A stretch of DNA of 64,000 nucleotides from Sphingobium sp. HWE2-09 (lineage in GTDB: Bacteria > Pseudomonadota > Alphaproteobacteria > Sphingomonadales > Sphingomonadaceae), in assembly GCF_035989265.1 (NCBI RefSeq), contig NZ_JAYKZX010000003.1, positions 2,170,001 to 2,234,000 on the forward strand. Direction: 5' to 3'. The notes below the pieces were generated by a model. It saw only the letters and a list, made by a program, of their open reading frames with translations. It did not search any database and was not told the DNA's origin. The position numbers and the translations under genes were made by a program. Of this stretch, positions 16,530 through 25,277 are shown one piece after another (position 1 is the stretch's first letter; every line of letters begins with the position of its first letter).

Positions 16530-18803
16530 CTACCCCTTTGCCGGTCCTTCCGCATAAAGCGTAAACTCGCCTTTCAATCCTCCCACGCTCGATTGCCCGA
16601 CCCACAGGTCGAACGCGCCCGGTTCGGCGATGCGCTGGCTTTTCGCGCCGACGAACTCCAGATCGACGCGGGAGAGGGAGAAGCGGACGGTTTTGCTTTC
16701 GCCGGGGCTTAGCGTGACGCGGGCCATGCGCTTTAGCTCGCGGATCGGGCGGGTGCGGCTGGCGACGCGGTCGCGGGTGTAGAGTTGGACGACTTCGCTG
16801 CCCTTGCGGTCGCCCTTGTTGGTGATGCGGGCGGTGACCTCGATCGCGGCGTCCCAGCGGAGCGCGGTGTCGGACAGTTTGAGCTGGTCCAGCACGAAGT
16901 CGGTATAGGTCAGGCCGTGGCCGAAGGGAAACCTCGCACTATTGTCGGTGGTGGCGTAGCGCGCCTTATATTCGGTGCTGCCATTGCCCAGCACCGGGCG
17001 GCCGGTCGATTTACGGTCGTAGTAGAAAGGCTCCTGCCCGCTTTCCCAAGGGAAGCTGACCGGGAGTTTGCCGGACGGATCGACCTTCCCCAGCAGGATG
17101 TCGGCGATGGCGTGGCCCGCCTCACTGCCCAGGAACCAGGTGGCGAGGATCGCCTGCGCATTGGCGACGCCATCGTGCAGCGCGAGCGCGCGGCCGTGGC
17201 GCAGCAGGATGACGACCGGCTTGCCGGTGGCGGCGACGGCGTCGGCCAGCGCCTGCTGCGCGGGCGGGATTTCAATGACGGTGCGGGACTGGGCTTCGCC
17301 CGACATGGCCTGCGATTTGCCGATGGCGAGCAGGACGATGTCCGCCGCCTTGGCCGCCGCGACCGCCTGGGCGATGCCGCCCTCTATAGGCCCGCTGATA
17401 TCGCTGCCGCGGGTGATGGTGAGTTTCCTTGGGTCGGGGAGCGCGGCGCGCAGGCCCGTGGCGATATCGACGCCCTTGTCCGGGTCGCCATAGAAAGCCC
17501 AGGGACCATAGAGATTGGCGGTGTCCTGCGCGAAGGGACCGATGAGGGCGATGGCCTGCCCCTTGGCCGGGTCGATCGGCAGGACGCCTTCATTTTTGAG
17601 CAGCACGACCGATCGGGTGGCGGCTTCGCGGGACAGGGCGCGGTGGGCAGGGGTGAAGATGCGGGTCTTTTCCGCTTCCTCGTCCAGCGATCTGTACGGG
17701 TTGTCGAACAGGCCGATGGCGGCCTTTACATAGAGGATGCGGCGCACGGCGACGTCGATCGTGCCCATCGGCACCGCGCCGCTCTTCACCAGATCGGGCA
17801 GATAACGGATGTAGAGGCCACTCTGCATCGACATGTCGACCCCTGCGAGAACGGCGAGGCGCGCGGCGTCGCGGTCATCCTCCGCAAAGCCATGGGCGAC
17901 CAGTTCTTCGTCGGCGGTGTAATCGGAAAAGACGAAGCCGCGAAACTGCATCTCGCCGCGCAATATGTCGGTGAGCAGTTCGCTGTCGGCGGTGGCGGGG
18001 ACGCCGTTGATTTCGTTGAAGGCGGCCATGGTGGTGAGCGCGCCGGCCGCGAACGCCTTGCCGAAGGGGGGCAGATGGGTTTCGCGCAGCGTTTCCTCGC
18101 TGATGTCGACATTGCCATATTCCAGGCCTGCGGCGACCGCGCCATAGGCGGCGAAATGTTTGGGGCAGGCGAGCAGCGCGTCGTCGCGGCGCAGGTCGCG
18201 GCCCTGATAGCCGCGGATGCGGGCGGCGGACAGCAGGCCGGTCAGGATGACGTCCTCCCCTGCCCCTTCCACCACGCGGCCCCAGCGCTGGTCGCGAGCG
18301 ACATCGACCATGGGGGCGAAGGTGAGGTGGAGGCCCGCGGCGGTGGCTTCGATCGCCTGGGCGCGGGCGGTGCGCTCGCACAAGGCGGGGTCGAAGCTGG
18401 CGGCTTCGGCGAGGGGAACGGGGAAGATGGTCTTGAGGCCGTGGATGACGTCGCCTGCGAAGAGCAAGGGGATGCCGAGGCGGCTGTCCTTGACCGCGAT
18501 CTCCTGCGCGCGGCGGCCGCCTGCGACGCCGATGCCGTTGAAGAGGCAGCCGACGCGGCCCCGGCGGATCTCGCCCGACAGGCGCTTTTCGTCCTGGATG
18601 CCGACCTGCGGATTGGGCGGGTTGAAGGGGCGGAAGCTGTCGGCCAGGCAGGTCATCTGGCCTGCCTTTTCCTCCAGCGTCATCCTGGCGATCAGGGCAT
18701 CGACACGCTCGACATCGCCCTGCGCCAGGGCGCTGCGCGGAAGGCCGATGGCGAGGACGCCGCCAAGGGTGCGGATGAGCAGGTCGCGGCGATCAAGTGT
18801 CAT
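16530..18803 (-). CDS. bglX: Beta-glucosidase, glycoside hydrolase family 3
   Basis: A 757-residue GH3 enzyme with the usual order: (beta/alpha)8 barrel, alpha/beta sandwich, and C-terminal fibronectin-III-like domain (about the last 100 residues). The catalytic nucleophile is expected at D294 in RGFVFSDYTADEE. Substrate-binding stretches LACPKHFAAYGA and FAPMVDVARDQRWGR are present. The second domain carries SGEAQSRTVIEIP with the likely acid/base glutamate. The ATG at 18803 gives DRRDLLIRTLGGVLAIGLP, which looks like a twin-arginine signal, so a folded periplasmic enzyme is likely. It would release glucose or related sugars from short beta-glucosides. An in-frame TTG 24 bases upstream is less likely because it precedes the signal peptide. 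Confidence 0.92.
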   Translation of the reverse strand: MTLDRRDLLIRTLGGVLAIGLPRSALAQGDVERVDALIARMTLEEKAGQMTCLADSFRPFNPPNPQVGIQDEKRLSGEIRRGRVGCLFNGIGVAGGRRAQEIAVKDSRLGIPLLFAGDVIHGLKTIFPVPLAEAASFDPALCERTARAQAIEATAAGLHLTFAPMVDVARDQRWGRVVEGAGEDVILTGLLSAARIRGYQGRDLRRDDALLACPKHFAAYGAVAAGLEYGNVDISEETLRETHLPPFGKAFAAGALTTMAAFNEINGVPATADSELLTDILRGEMQFRGFVFSDYTADEELVAHGFAEDDRDAARLAVLAGVDMSMQSGLYIRYLPDLVKSGAVPMGTIDVAVRRILYVKAAIGLFDNPYRSLDEEAEKTRIFTPAHRALSREAATRSVVLLKNEGVLPIDPAKGQAIALIGPFAQDTANLYGPWAFYGDPDKGVDIATGLRAALPDPRKLTITRGSDISGPIEGGIAQAVAAAKAADIVLLAIGKSQAMSGEAQSRTVIEIPPAQQALADAVAATGKPVVILLRHGRALALHDGVANAQAILATWFLGSEAGHAIADILLGKVDPSGKLPVSFPWESGQEPFYYDRKSTGRPVLGNGSTEYKARYATTDNSARFPFGHGLTYTDFVLDQLKLSDTALRWDAAIEVTARITNKGDRKGSEVVQLYTRDRVASRTRPIRELKRMARVTLSPGESKTVRFSLSRVDLEFVGAKSQRIAEPGAFDLWVGQSSVGGLKGEFTLYAEGPAKG

Positions 18804-18917
18804 GCAAAGGGGGGCGTAACCGGGCAAGGATGAATGGAACTTGTCCAGCGAACGTGCAGCCCCCGATTTTGTTGCGCTGCGGCAAGGATCGCTGCGGCGC
18901 GCCGCCTTCGCCCGGGG

Positions 18918-19238
18918 TCAGGCCGATGCGAACAGCTTGGTGCCCACCACGCCGACCACGATCATCGCCATGAAGGCGATCTGCGCCGGATTGACCCGGT
19001 CGCCAAAGAAGAGGACGCCGCCGATGATGACGCCCACCGCGCCAAGGCCGGTCCAGACCGCATAGGCGGTGCCCGCCGGGATGCCGCGCATCGCGAGCGC
19101 CAGCAGGCCCATGTTGAGGAAGCTCAAGGCGATCGGCACGGCGGACGCCTGCCAGCTGGCCAGGGTCGCGGCCCATTTCAGGCTCAAGGCCCAGCAGATT
19201 TCGGTGAACACGGCTATGCCGAGGATGAGCCACGCCAT
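18918..19238 (-). CDS. SMR-family small exporter, SugE/Gdx-like
   Basis: A 106-residue protein with four membrane spans, the standard size of small multidrug resistance proteins, which work as antiparallel dimers using proton exchange. The essential glutamate is E13 in AVFTEICWALSLKW. The segment GTAYAVWTGLGAVGV is the form seen in the SugE/Gdx (guanidinium exporter) branch rather than in broad drug exporters, so guanidinium or small quaternary ammonium ions are plausible substrates. The start ATG at 19238 follows a strong ribosome site (AAGGGAAG) that is itself buried in a hairpin (19241-19283). The tRNA-Lys gene lies upstream on the same strand. Confidence 0.88.
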   Translation of the reverse strand: MAWLILGIAVFTEICWALSLKWAATLASWQASAVPIALSFLNMGLLALAMRGIPAGTAYAVWTGLGAVGVIIGGVLFFGDRVNPAQIAFMAMIVVGVVGTKLFASA

Positions 19239-19240
19239 GG

Positions 19241-19283
19241 GCGCTTCCCTTTCGTCTTGCAACGGGCTCGTCAGGGAAGGCGC
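19241..19283 (-). promoter_or_regulatory. Hairpin covering the ribosome site of the SMR gene
   Basis: On the minus strand, bases 19283-19273 (GCGCCTTCCCT on the complementary reading) pair with 19250-19241, giving a stem of 10 pairs with one bulged base. The 3' arm contains AGGGAAG, the Shine-Dalgarno of the SMR gene 5 bases before its ATG. The 22-base loop holds two copies of GACGA spaced 16 bases apart. This arrangement could block translation until something opens it. It does not fold like the known guanidine-II riboswitch hairpins, so any ligand is speculative. Confidence 0.4.
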
Positions 19284-19340
19284 GCCAGCCGGAAACCCGA
19301 AAAAGAGGCCGCGCGCCTGTTGGCCATTGGGGGAAGGCGG

Positions 19341-19416
<76 letters not shown>

Positions 19417-19467
19417 ACATGGCCTGTCTCCAGCCCGCAAAGACTGGCTGCATCGGCCTGATGCAAA

Positions 19468-19554
19468 TGGTGGACAGGGTTGGGTTCGAACCAACGTAGG
19501 GCGTAGCCCGGCAGATTTACAGTCTGCTGCCTTTAACCACTCGGCCACCTGTCC
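19468..19554 (-). tRNA. tRNA-Tyr (anticodon GTA)
   Basis: An 87-base class II tRNA on the minus strand with a long variable arm (GGGCTACGCCC region). The acceptor stem starts GGACAGG, the anticodon loop is CTGTAAA with GTA, the T loop is GGTTCGAACC, and CCA is encoded at 19468-19470. It decodes UAU and UAC. It lies about 50 bases upstream of tRNA-Lys on the same strand, so the two may be co-transcribed. Confidence 0.97.
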
Positions 19555-19660
19555 AGTGTCCTGCACAAAGAGCCAAGAAAGTCTCGCTCGCTGCGCTGGA
19601 GGCGGCTCAATGGCGAAAGGAGACTTGCCTGTCAATGGGTGAATGTGAAAAGAGCGGGGC

Positions 19661-20401
19661 ATGAAAAAACCGCATCGCTCAACCAAGCCCAAGGGCGCCT
19701 TCCCCCGCTTCTACGGCCGCCATGCCGTCATCGCGGCGCTCGCCAACCCCAACCGCGTCGTGCGCAAGATATGGGGCACGCGTGAAGCGCTGGGTGCGCT
19801 CGACCTGCCGCCGGTGCTGCCGATCGTCTATTCCGACGTTGCGGACATGGGCCGCATGGTCCCGTCAGACGCGCCGCACCAGGGCATCGTCGCGGAAGTC
19901 GAGCCGCTGGACGATGTCTGGCTGGGCGAAATCCTGGAAGAGGGACAGGATGACAAGCGCCCGATCCTGGTCCTGGACCAGGTGACCGACCCGCATAATG
20001 TCGGCGCGATCCTGCGCTCCGCCGCGGCGTTCGATGCGCTGTGCATCGTAACGCAGGACCGCCATGCGCCGCCCGAATCGGGGGTGCTGGCGCGTGCGGC
20101 GTCGGGCGCGCTGGAAAGCGTGCCGTGGGTGCGGGTGGTGAACCTGGCCCGTGCGTTGGATGAGATCGCCGAAGCGGGCTATTGGCGCATCGGGCTGGAC
20201 GGCGACGCCGATACCACCATCGGTGAGGCGATCGGCGAATCGCGCGTCGCGCTGGTGCTGGGGGCCGAGGGCGAAGGGCTGCGCCACAACAGCATCGCCC
20301 ATTGCGACATCATCGCCAAATTGCCGATCAGCCCGCGGATGGAGAGCCTGAACGTCTCCAACGCGGCTGCGATCGCGCTCTATGCCGCCAGCGTGCGCTG
20401 A
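19661..20401 (+). CDS. rlmB: 23S rRNA (guanosine-2'-O)-methyltransferase, TrmH/RlmB family
   Basis: A 246-residue SPOUT-class methyltransferase. The N-terminal ~75 residues form the small substrate-binding domain (FYGRHAVIAAL). The catalytic knot domain shows motif 1 LDQVTDPHNVGAILRSA, motif 2 VLGAEGEGL and motif 3 MESLNVSNAAAIALY, the standard trefoil-knot set for S-adenosylmethionine binding. It most likely methylates the ribose of G2251 in the P-loop of 23S rRNA; a tRNA substrate cannot be wholly ruled out on sequence alone. It diverges from the tRNA genes and is followed by a palindromic repeat. Confidence 0.93.
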   Translation: MKKPHRSTKPKGAFPRFYGRHAVIAALANPNRVVRKIWGTREALGALDLPPVLPIVYSDVADMGRMVPSDAPHQGIVAEVEPLDDVWLGEILEEGQDDKRPILVLDQVTDPHNVGAILRSAAAFDALCIVTQDRHAPPESGVLARAASGALESVPWVRVVNLARALDEIAEAGYWRIGLDGDADTTIGEAIGESRVALVLGAEGEGLRHNSIAHCDIIAKLPISPRMESLNVSNAAAIALYAASVR

Positions 20402-20421
20402 TTGCGCGATGAAAGGATGGC

Positions 20422-20487
20422 GTGTTCCCGCGCAGGCGGGAACCCAGTTGAGACGTTGGAACTGGGTTCCCGCCTGCGCGGGAACAC
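20422..20487. repeat. Paired palindromic repeat (family A), intact copy
   Basis: Two perfect 28-base arms (20422-20449 and 20460-20487) in inverted order around a 10-base centre. Each arm also contains its own small palindrome, TTCCCGCGCAGGCGGGAA. Other copies in the window lie at 26031, 33383, 34623 (decayed) and 58999 (variant). It sits between convergent rlmB and ferredoxin genes, where a long hairpin could end transcription from both sides. Confidence 0.95.
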
Positions 20488-20552
20488 GTGGAGCTTAGAT
20501 TAAGTGGCGTCTAGCGCGACACGCCAGCGTCGCCTCGGCCATCAAAACCGGA

Positions 20553-20870
20553 TCAATCTTCCGGCGCGATGGTGACGCGCAGGCCGTCCAGTGCGTCGCT
20601 CAGCACCACCTGGCAGGACAGGCGGCTGCTGTCATTGCGGTGATCGCTGCTGTCGAGCAGGTCGTTTTCGTCCTCGCTCATCGCGGGCAGCGCATCGGCG
20701 AAGGCGGGGTCGACATAGACATGGCAGGTCGCGCAGGAACAGCAACCGCCGCACAGGGCCAGCAATTCGTCAAAGCCGTTGTCGCGAATGACTTCCATCA
20801 CCGACAGGCCATTGTCGCCATCGACAGCCTGTTCTTCACCCGCACGGTTGACCACGATCAGTTTCGGCAT
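20553..20870 (-). CDS. 2Fe-2S ferredoxin, adrenodoxin/putidaredoxin type
   Basis: A 105-residue ferredoxin. The cluster ligands are C40, C46 and C49 (pattern C-x5-C-x2-C in [15 protein letters not shown]) and a distant C86 in RLSCQVV, the vertebrate-adrenodoxin arrangement used by bacteria for P450 or Rieske oxygenase electron supply. Two further cysteines (C43, C44) in the loop are unusual. The acidic patch SEDENDLLD matches the partner-docking helix of the family. No oxygenase or reductase gene is adjacent, so its partner is elsewhere; a role in Fe-S assembly is also possible. Confidence 0.92.
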   Translation of the reverse strand: MPKLIVVNRAGEEQAVDGDNGLSVMEVIRDNGFDELLALCGGCCSCATCHVYVDPAFADALPAMSEDENDLLDSSDHRNDSSRLSCQVVLSDALDGLRVTIAPED

Positions 20871-20949
20871 CTATCCAATCCCCTGGAATTTTTGTCCCAG
20901 CCGCTCTGACCGAGCGACGCCGGGAAATCAAGGGCGCACCGGAACAGAC

Positions 20950-21567
20950 ATGGTCACCACCGCCGAACAGTTGCGCGCCAGCCTGGACGCGATCGCCGCG
21001 CTTGAGCCGGGCTTCGTCGCGGCGCTGGGTCGGGTGGGGTATCCGCAGCCGCGCATGCGTGCGCCCGGCTACGAAACCTTGCTGCGCACCATCGTGGGGC
21101 AGCAGGTGAGCGTCGCATCCGCAGCGGCGGTATGGCGCAAGCTGGAGGCGGTGCTGGGCGAAGGCTGCGCGCCCGACGCCTTGCTGGCGCAGGATTTCGA
21201 CACCCTGCGCGCCTGCGGCCTGTCGCGCCAGAAACAGGGCTATGCCCGCAGCCTGGCCGAAATGCTGGTATCGGGCGCGCTGGACCTTAACGCCCTGCCC
21301 ACCGACGACGAGGACGCGATCGCAGAATTGGTGCGGATCAAGGGCATCGGCCGATGGTCGGCGGAAATCTATCTGTTGTTCGCGGAAGGCCGACCCGATA
21401 TCTGGCCCGCAGGCGACCTGGCGGTACAGATAGAAGTCGGCCGTATATTGGGCCTTTCCGAACGGCCGAACGAAGCCCTGACGCGGCATGTCGCCGAAGC
21501 CTGGCGCCCCCATCGCGGCGCGGCCGCGATCATGGCCTGGCACCATTATAACACCGAGGTACTATAA
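20950..21567 (+). CDS. DNA-3-methyladenine glycosylase II (AlkA-type HhH-GPD)
   Basis: A 205-residue helix-hairpin-helix base-excision glycosylase. The hairpin VRIKGIGRWSAEIYLL is followed by the GPD loop WPAGDLAVQ with catalytic Asp156. The family feature TIVGQQVSVASAAAVW lies in the N-terminal half. It lacks the extra N-terminal domain of E. coli AlkA and has no C-terminal iron-sulfur cysteines, which fits the short AlkA group removing alkylated purines. The ATG at 20950 is used; the earlier frame extension overlaps the divergent ferredoxin promoter. A small gene follows after 3 bases and may be co-transcribed. Confidence 0.9.
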   Translation: MVTTAEQLRASLDAIAALEPGFVAALGRVGYPQPRMRAPGYETLLRTIVGQQVSVASAAAVWRKLEAVLGEGCAPDALLAQDFDTLRACGLSRQKQGYARSLAEMLVSGALDLNALPTDDEDAIAELVRIKGIGRWSAEIYLLFAEGRPDIWPAGDLAVQIEVGRILGLSERPNEALTRHVAEAWRPHRGAAAIMAWHHYNTEVL

Positions 21568-21570
21568 CCC

Positions 21571-21789
21571 ATGCCCCTGCCCCATGCCCGCTACATCGTC
21601 CTGGAACATGAAGGCGTCTGGAAGATCAACCTGGACAACACCTATTACGGCCCCTTCCCGACCCAGGCGGAGGCGGTGGAGAGCGCCACCGGCACCGCAC
21701 GCAAGGCGAGCGAGGCGGGTTATCCCGCGTCGGTGCTGCTGATGCGGGGCACGACGTTCGATACGCTGTGGACCAGCGTGGAGGAATAG
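21571..21789 (+). CDS. Small conserved protein, DUF2188-like
   Basis: A 72-residue soluble protein starting 3 bases after the glycosylase stop. It contains the pattern EGVWKINLDNTYYGPFPTQAEAVE followed by a helix with TARKASEAGY, which resembles small DUF2188-type proteins where a short beta sheet precedes a helix beginning with TQAEA. No catalytic residues are evident. Its function is unknown. Confidence 0.72.
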   Translation: MPLPHARYIVLEHEGVWKINLDNTYYGPFPTQAEAVESATGTARKASEAGYPASVLLMRGTTFDTLWTSVEE

Positions 21790-21885
21790 CCTGCGGATGG
21801 CATGCGGCACCGGCTATTTTCCGGCTGGCAGGGAACCGAACGGGCTGATGGGACTTTGCTCATTCCAGGGTTTACGGGTCAGTTA

Positions 21886-22317
21886 ATGAGCAAGAAAGTT
21901 CTTATCGTCGAGGACGAGATATTCGTCGCGTTGGAAATCGAGCAGATCGTCGAAGACGCCGGATTCGAGGTCGGCGCTATCGCCGCCGACAAGGAAGCCG
22001 CGCTCGCCTGCGCCCAGGATTGCGACATCGCTTTGGTCGATCTCAATCTGCGCGATGGGCCGACCGGGCCGCAGATCGGCATGGAACTGAGCCGTCATGG
22101 CATCCGCGTGATCTACGTCACCGCCAATCCCGCGCAGATCGGCGAGGCTGCTGTCGCGGCGCTGGGCGTGATCACCAAGCCGTTTCGCGCGCAGAGCATA
22201 TCGGCCACGCTGCATCTGGCCGCGGCCGAACAGCCCGACCTGCACGAAACGGAAATCCTTGGCTTTACGCCGTTCCCGCCGCGCGACTCATGGACCGCAA
22301 TGGAATCGAGAGGCTGA
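21886..22317 (+). CDS. Single-domain response regulator
   Basis: A 143-residue receiver domain without an output domain. The acidic pocket is VEDE near residues 8-11, the phospho-acceptor is Asp52 in ALVDLNLRDG, the switch threonine is in YVTANP, and the lysine is in ITKPF. Such stand-alone receivers are common partners of HWE/HisKA_2 kinases. The gene runs head-on into such a kinase gene, overlapping its end by about 50 bases, so the two are likely one pathway. Its downstream target cannot be seen; the general stress response is one possibility. Confidence 0.88.
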   Translation: MSKKVLIVEDEIFVALEIEQIVEDAGFEVGAIAADKEAALACAQDCDIALVDLNLRDGPTGPQIGMELSRHGIRVIYVTANPAQIGEAAVAALGVITKPFRAQSISATLHLAAAEQPDLHETEILGFTPFPPRDSWTAMESRG

Positions 22318-23791
22318 GGCACAGCCCGTCGGGACGCCAGTCCCGCACGATCCGCCCGCCCAATTGCCGTTCGGCGCTCAATGTCATCAACCGGCTGCCA
22401 AAGCCGTCCGGGTCGCCGGGCACGACCGGTGGGCCGCCCTCTTCGCGCCAATCGATCCGGACGTCGTCGCCCTCCACCGACACATGCAGATGCACCATGC
22501 CGTCGGGCGCCGACAGCGCACCATATTTGGCGGCGTTGGTCGCCAGTTCGTGGAACAGCAGCGCCAGCGGCGTGGCGGACCGGTCATCGATCCGCACATC
22601 GTCACCCGACAATGCGATGCGCGATTCGGTCACGCTGCGATAGGGCGCGAAAATCTGGTCCAGCAGACCCCATAGGCTGCCCTGCCCGCCGCCCAACTGC
22701 GGCGCGGATTCGGCGCTGTGCGGGCGCACGAAATCATGAGCGCGGCCCAGCGCCAGGATACGATCGCGCAGATCGTCGGCGATCTCACCGATTTCGGGAT
22801 GCTGGCGCGCCGAAAGGCCGATGAGGCCCGCGATCACCGAGAAGATATTCTTGATCCGGTGCGACAGTTCATGCGCGATCATCTCGCGCTCTTCCATCAT
22901 CAGCTTCTGTTCGTGGATTTCGGTGCAGGTGCCGATCCAGCGGATGATGACCCCGTCGCCGTCGTGGATCGGCAGCGCCCGGCCCAGCGTCCAGCGATAA
23001 TCGCCGCTATGATGGCGCAGGCGATATTCGATCTCATAAGGTTCGCCCGTGTCCAGGCTGTGACGCCAGCGTATGCGGGCGCGATCCTGATCGTCGGGAT
23101 GGAACATGCCGTTCCAGCCTTCGCCATCGGTCGATCCGGCTGGTACGCCGGTATAATCGTACCAGCGGGCATTATAATAATCATGATAGCCGTCCGGCAG
23201 CGTCGACCAGACCATCTGCGGCATCGCATCCGACAGGGTGCGGAACATGCGGTCGCTTTCAGCGATGGCGGCGGCGTCCATACGCTGGCGCAGGATCATG
23301 TCGCGGTCCCGGCGACGCCCCTCCAGCTCCACCATCACCTGCCGGGCGAGCAGGGTCAGCCCCTGGCGCTGGAGCGGGGTCAGATCGTCGCGCGGGACGG
23401 TGTCGATGACGCACAGCGCGCCCAGCGGATCGCCATCCGCCCCCACCAGCGGCGCGCCCGCATAGAAGCGGATATGCGGCGGGCCAGTGACCAACGCATT
23501 GTCGGCGAAGCGGGGATCAAGGGTTGCGTCGGGGACGAGGAAAATTGCCTCCCCCAACATGGCGAGCGCGCAGAAGGACACGTCGCGCGGGGTTTCCAGC
23601 GCATCCAGGCCGACACGCGAGAGAAAGCGTTGCCGCACATCCTCCACCATGCTGACCAGCGCGATCGGCACGTCGCAGAGTTGCGCGGCGAACCCGGTAA
23701 TCTCGTCCAGATTGCGGAAGCCGCCCGCGTCGAGATCATAGAGCGACAGCAGTGCCGCCCGATCCGTCCCCAGCCCGCATATCTCAGCCAT
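22265..23791 (-). CDS. GAF-PAS sensor histidine kinase, HWE/HisKA_2 type
   Basis: A 508-residue soluble kinase. Residues about 15-165 are a GAF domain ([28 protein letters not shown]). A PAS domain follows (about 185-300; [20 protein letters not shown], then FHPDDQDRA, with a PAC-like end). The phospho-acceptor is His307 in [14 protein letters not shown], and the ATP domain has [14 protein letters not shown]. The ATG at 23791 overlaps the murA stop by 8 bases; the longer frame reads into murA and is unlikely. There is no membrane segment, so it senses a cytoplasmic cue, possibly light or redox through the FMN- or ligand-binding PAS fold, although the LOV cysteine motif is not seen. Confidence 0.88.
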   Translation of the reverse strand: MAEICGLGTDRAALLSLYDLDAGGFRNLDEITGFAAQLCDVPIALVSMVEDVRQRFLSRVGLDALETPRDVSFCALAMLGEAIFLVPDATLDPRFADNALVTGPPHIRFYAGAPLVGADGDPLGALCVIDTVPRDDLTPLQRQGLTLLARQVMVELEGRRRDRDMILRQRMDAAAIAESDRMFRTLSDAMPQMVWSTLPDGYHDYYNARWYDYTGVPAGSTDGEGWNGMFHPDDQDRARIRWRHSLDTGEPYEIEYRLRHHSGDYRWTLGRALPIHDGDGVIIRWIGTCTEIHEQKLMMEEREMIAHELSHRIKNIFSVIAGLIGLSARQHPEIGEIADDLRDRILALGRAHDFVRPHSAESAPQLGGGQGSLWGLLDQIFAPYRSVTESRIALSGDDVRIDDRSATPLALLFHELATNAAKYGALSAPDGMVHLHVSVEGDDVRIDWREEGGPPVVPGDPDGFGSRLMTLSAERQLGGRIVRDWRPDGLCLSLSIPLRSMSRAAGTA

Positions 23792-25067
23792 CGCTGACGC
23801 GTTCGATGTCGGCGCCGACCGCCGAGAGCTTTTCTTCCAGCCGCTCATAGCCGCGATCGAGATGATAGACGCGGTTGACCTGGGTTTCGCCTTCGGCAGC
23901 CAGGCCCGCGAGGATGAGGCTCATCGACGCGCGCAGATCGGTCGCCATCACCGGTGCGCCGACCAGCCGATCGACGCCGCGGACCACGGCGGTGCGGCCG
24001 TTGACGGCGATGTCGGCACCCATGCGCGCCAGTTCGGGCACATGCATGTAGCGGTTTTCGAAGATCGTCTCGGTCAGGACCGATGCGCCGTCCGCCTTCG
24101 TCAGCATCGCCATGAACTGCGCCTGCATGTCCGTCGGGAAGGCCGGGAAGGGTGCGGTCGAGATGGTCAGGGGCTTGAGCTTGCCGTCGGACGACACGCG
24201 AATGCCGTCCTTGTGCACGTCCACCTGCACGCCTGCGTCGCGCAGCGCGGCCAGGATGGCGTGCATGTCGTCGGCATTGGCGCCGACCAGGTCCAGCGAC
24301 CCGCCGGTGATAGCGGCGGCGCAGGCATAGCTGCCCGCTTCGATCCGGTCGGGCATGACGCGATAGGTCGCGCCGTGCAGCCGGTCGCGGCCGTGGATGA
24401 CCAATTTGTCGGTGCCGATCCCCTCTATATCCGCGCCCATCGCGACGAGCAGGTTGCACAGATCAACGATTTCGGGTTCGCGCGCGGCATTGTCCAGGAT
24501 GCAGGTGCCCTTGGCGAGCACGGCGGCCATCAGCGCATTTTCGGTCGCCCCGACCGACACCACCGGGAAGGTGTAGATGCCGCCGGGCAGGCCGCCATCG
24601 GGCAGGCTGGCGCGGACATAGCCGGCCGCGATTTCGATGATCGCGCCGAACGCTTCGAGCGCCTTGAGATGCAGGTCGATCGGGCGGTTGCCGATGGCGC
24701 AGCCGCCGGGGAGCGATACGCGCGCTTCGCCCGCGCGGGCGAGCAGCGGGCCGAGCACCAGGATCGACGCGCGCATCTTGCGCACGATGTCATAGGGCGC
24801 TTCGGTCGAAGTGACGCGGCCGGCGCGCATCGTCATCACCCGACCGAAATCCTCCGGCCGCGCGCCTTCGATCATGGTCGATACGCCGAGCTGGTTGAGC
24901 AGATGACCGAAACTGTCGACATCGGCCAGACGCGGCAGGTTGCGCAGCGTCACCGGCTCGTCGGTCAACAGCGCACAGGGCAGCAGCGTCAGGGCGGCGT
25001 TCTTCGCGCCGGAGATGGGAAGGCGGCCATTGAGCGCGTTGCCGCCGCGGATGTGAATGCGGTCCAT
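23784..25067 (-). CDS. murA: UDP-N-acetylglucosamine 1-carboxyvinyltransferase
   Basis: A 427-residue MurA, the enzyme that adds enolpyruvate from PEP to UDP-GlcNAc in the first committed step of peptidoglycan synthesis. The substrate-binding [12 protein letters not shown] is near residue 19 and the PEP-reactive Cys123 lies in [13 protein letters not shown], so the cysteine form targeted by fosfomycin is present. Further landmarks are FPTDMQAQ and [17 protein letters not shown]. Length is normal. The kinase gene starts within its last codons, so the two are probably translated from one message. Confidence 0.97.
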   Translation of the reverse strand: MDRIHIRGGNALNGRLPISGAKNAALTLLPCALLTDEPVTLRNLPRLADVDSFGHLLNQLGVSTMIEGARPEDFGRVMTMRAGRVTSTEAPYDIVRKMRASILVLGPLLARAGEARVSLPGGCAIGNRPIDLHLKALEAFGAIIEIAAGYVRASLPDGGLPGGIYTFPVVSVGATENALMAAVLAKGTCILDNAAREPEIVDLCNLLVAMGADIEGIGTDKLVIHGRDRLHGATYRVMPDRIEAGSYACAAAITGGSLDLVGANADDMHAILAALRDAGVQVDVHKDGIRVSSDGKLKPLTISTAPFPAFPTDMQAQFMAMLTKADGASVLTETIFENRYMHVPELARMGADIAVNGRTAVVRGVDRLVGAPVMATDLRASMSLILAGLAAEGETQVNRVYHLDRGYERLEEKLSAVGADIERVSDG

Positions 25068-25277
25068 TGGGCAGGGTTAATAGCGCTTAATGCGCCCCGC
25101 GCAAGCTGGCTTGCGGGCGATTAAACCACGCGGATGGGCGAGCCTGCCGGGAAAATGCAACATTATTGCAAAGCCCGCACCAAGATTGATCGAGTTTAGT
25201 GCACGTCCTGAAAATGCAGCCAAAAGGCGAACAAGGCGTTTTGCCATCGTAACGACAATTGGAAAAAGGTGTTTTTG

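Noticed and set aside
19241..19283. Guanidine-II (mini-ykkC) riboswitch before the SMR gene
   Set aside because: Two ACGA motifs are present, but neither is flanked by complementary stems, so the defining pair of hairpins cannot form. The leader is reported only as a hairpin.
20422..20487. CRISPR array built from the repeated palindromes
   Set aside because: Copies are singletons spread over tens of kilobases, with no tandem spacing and no cas genes.
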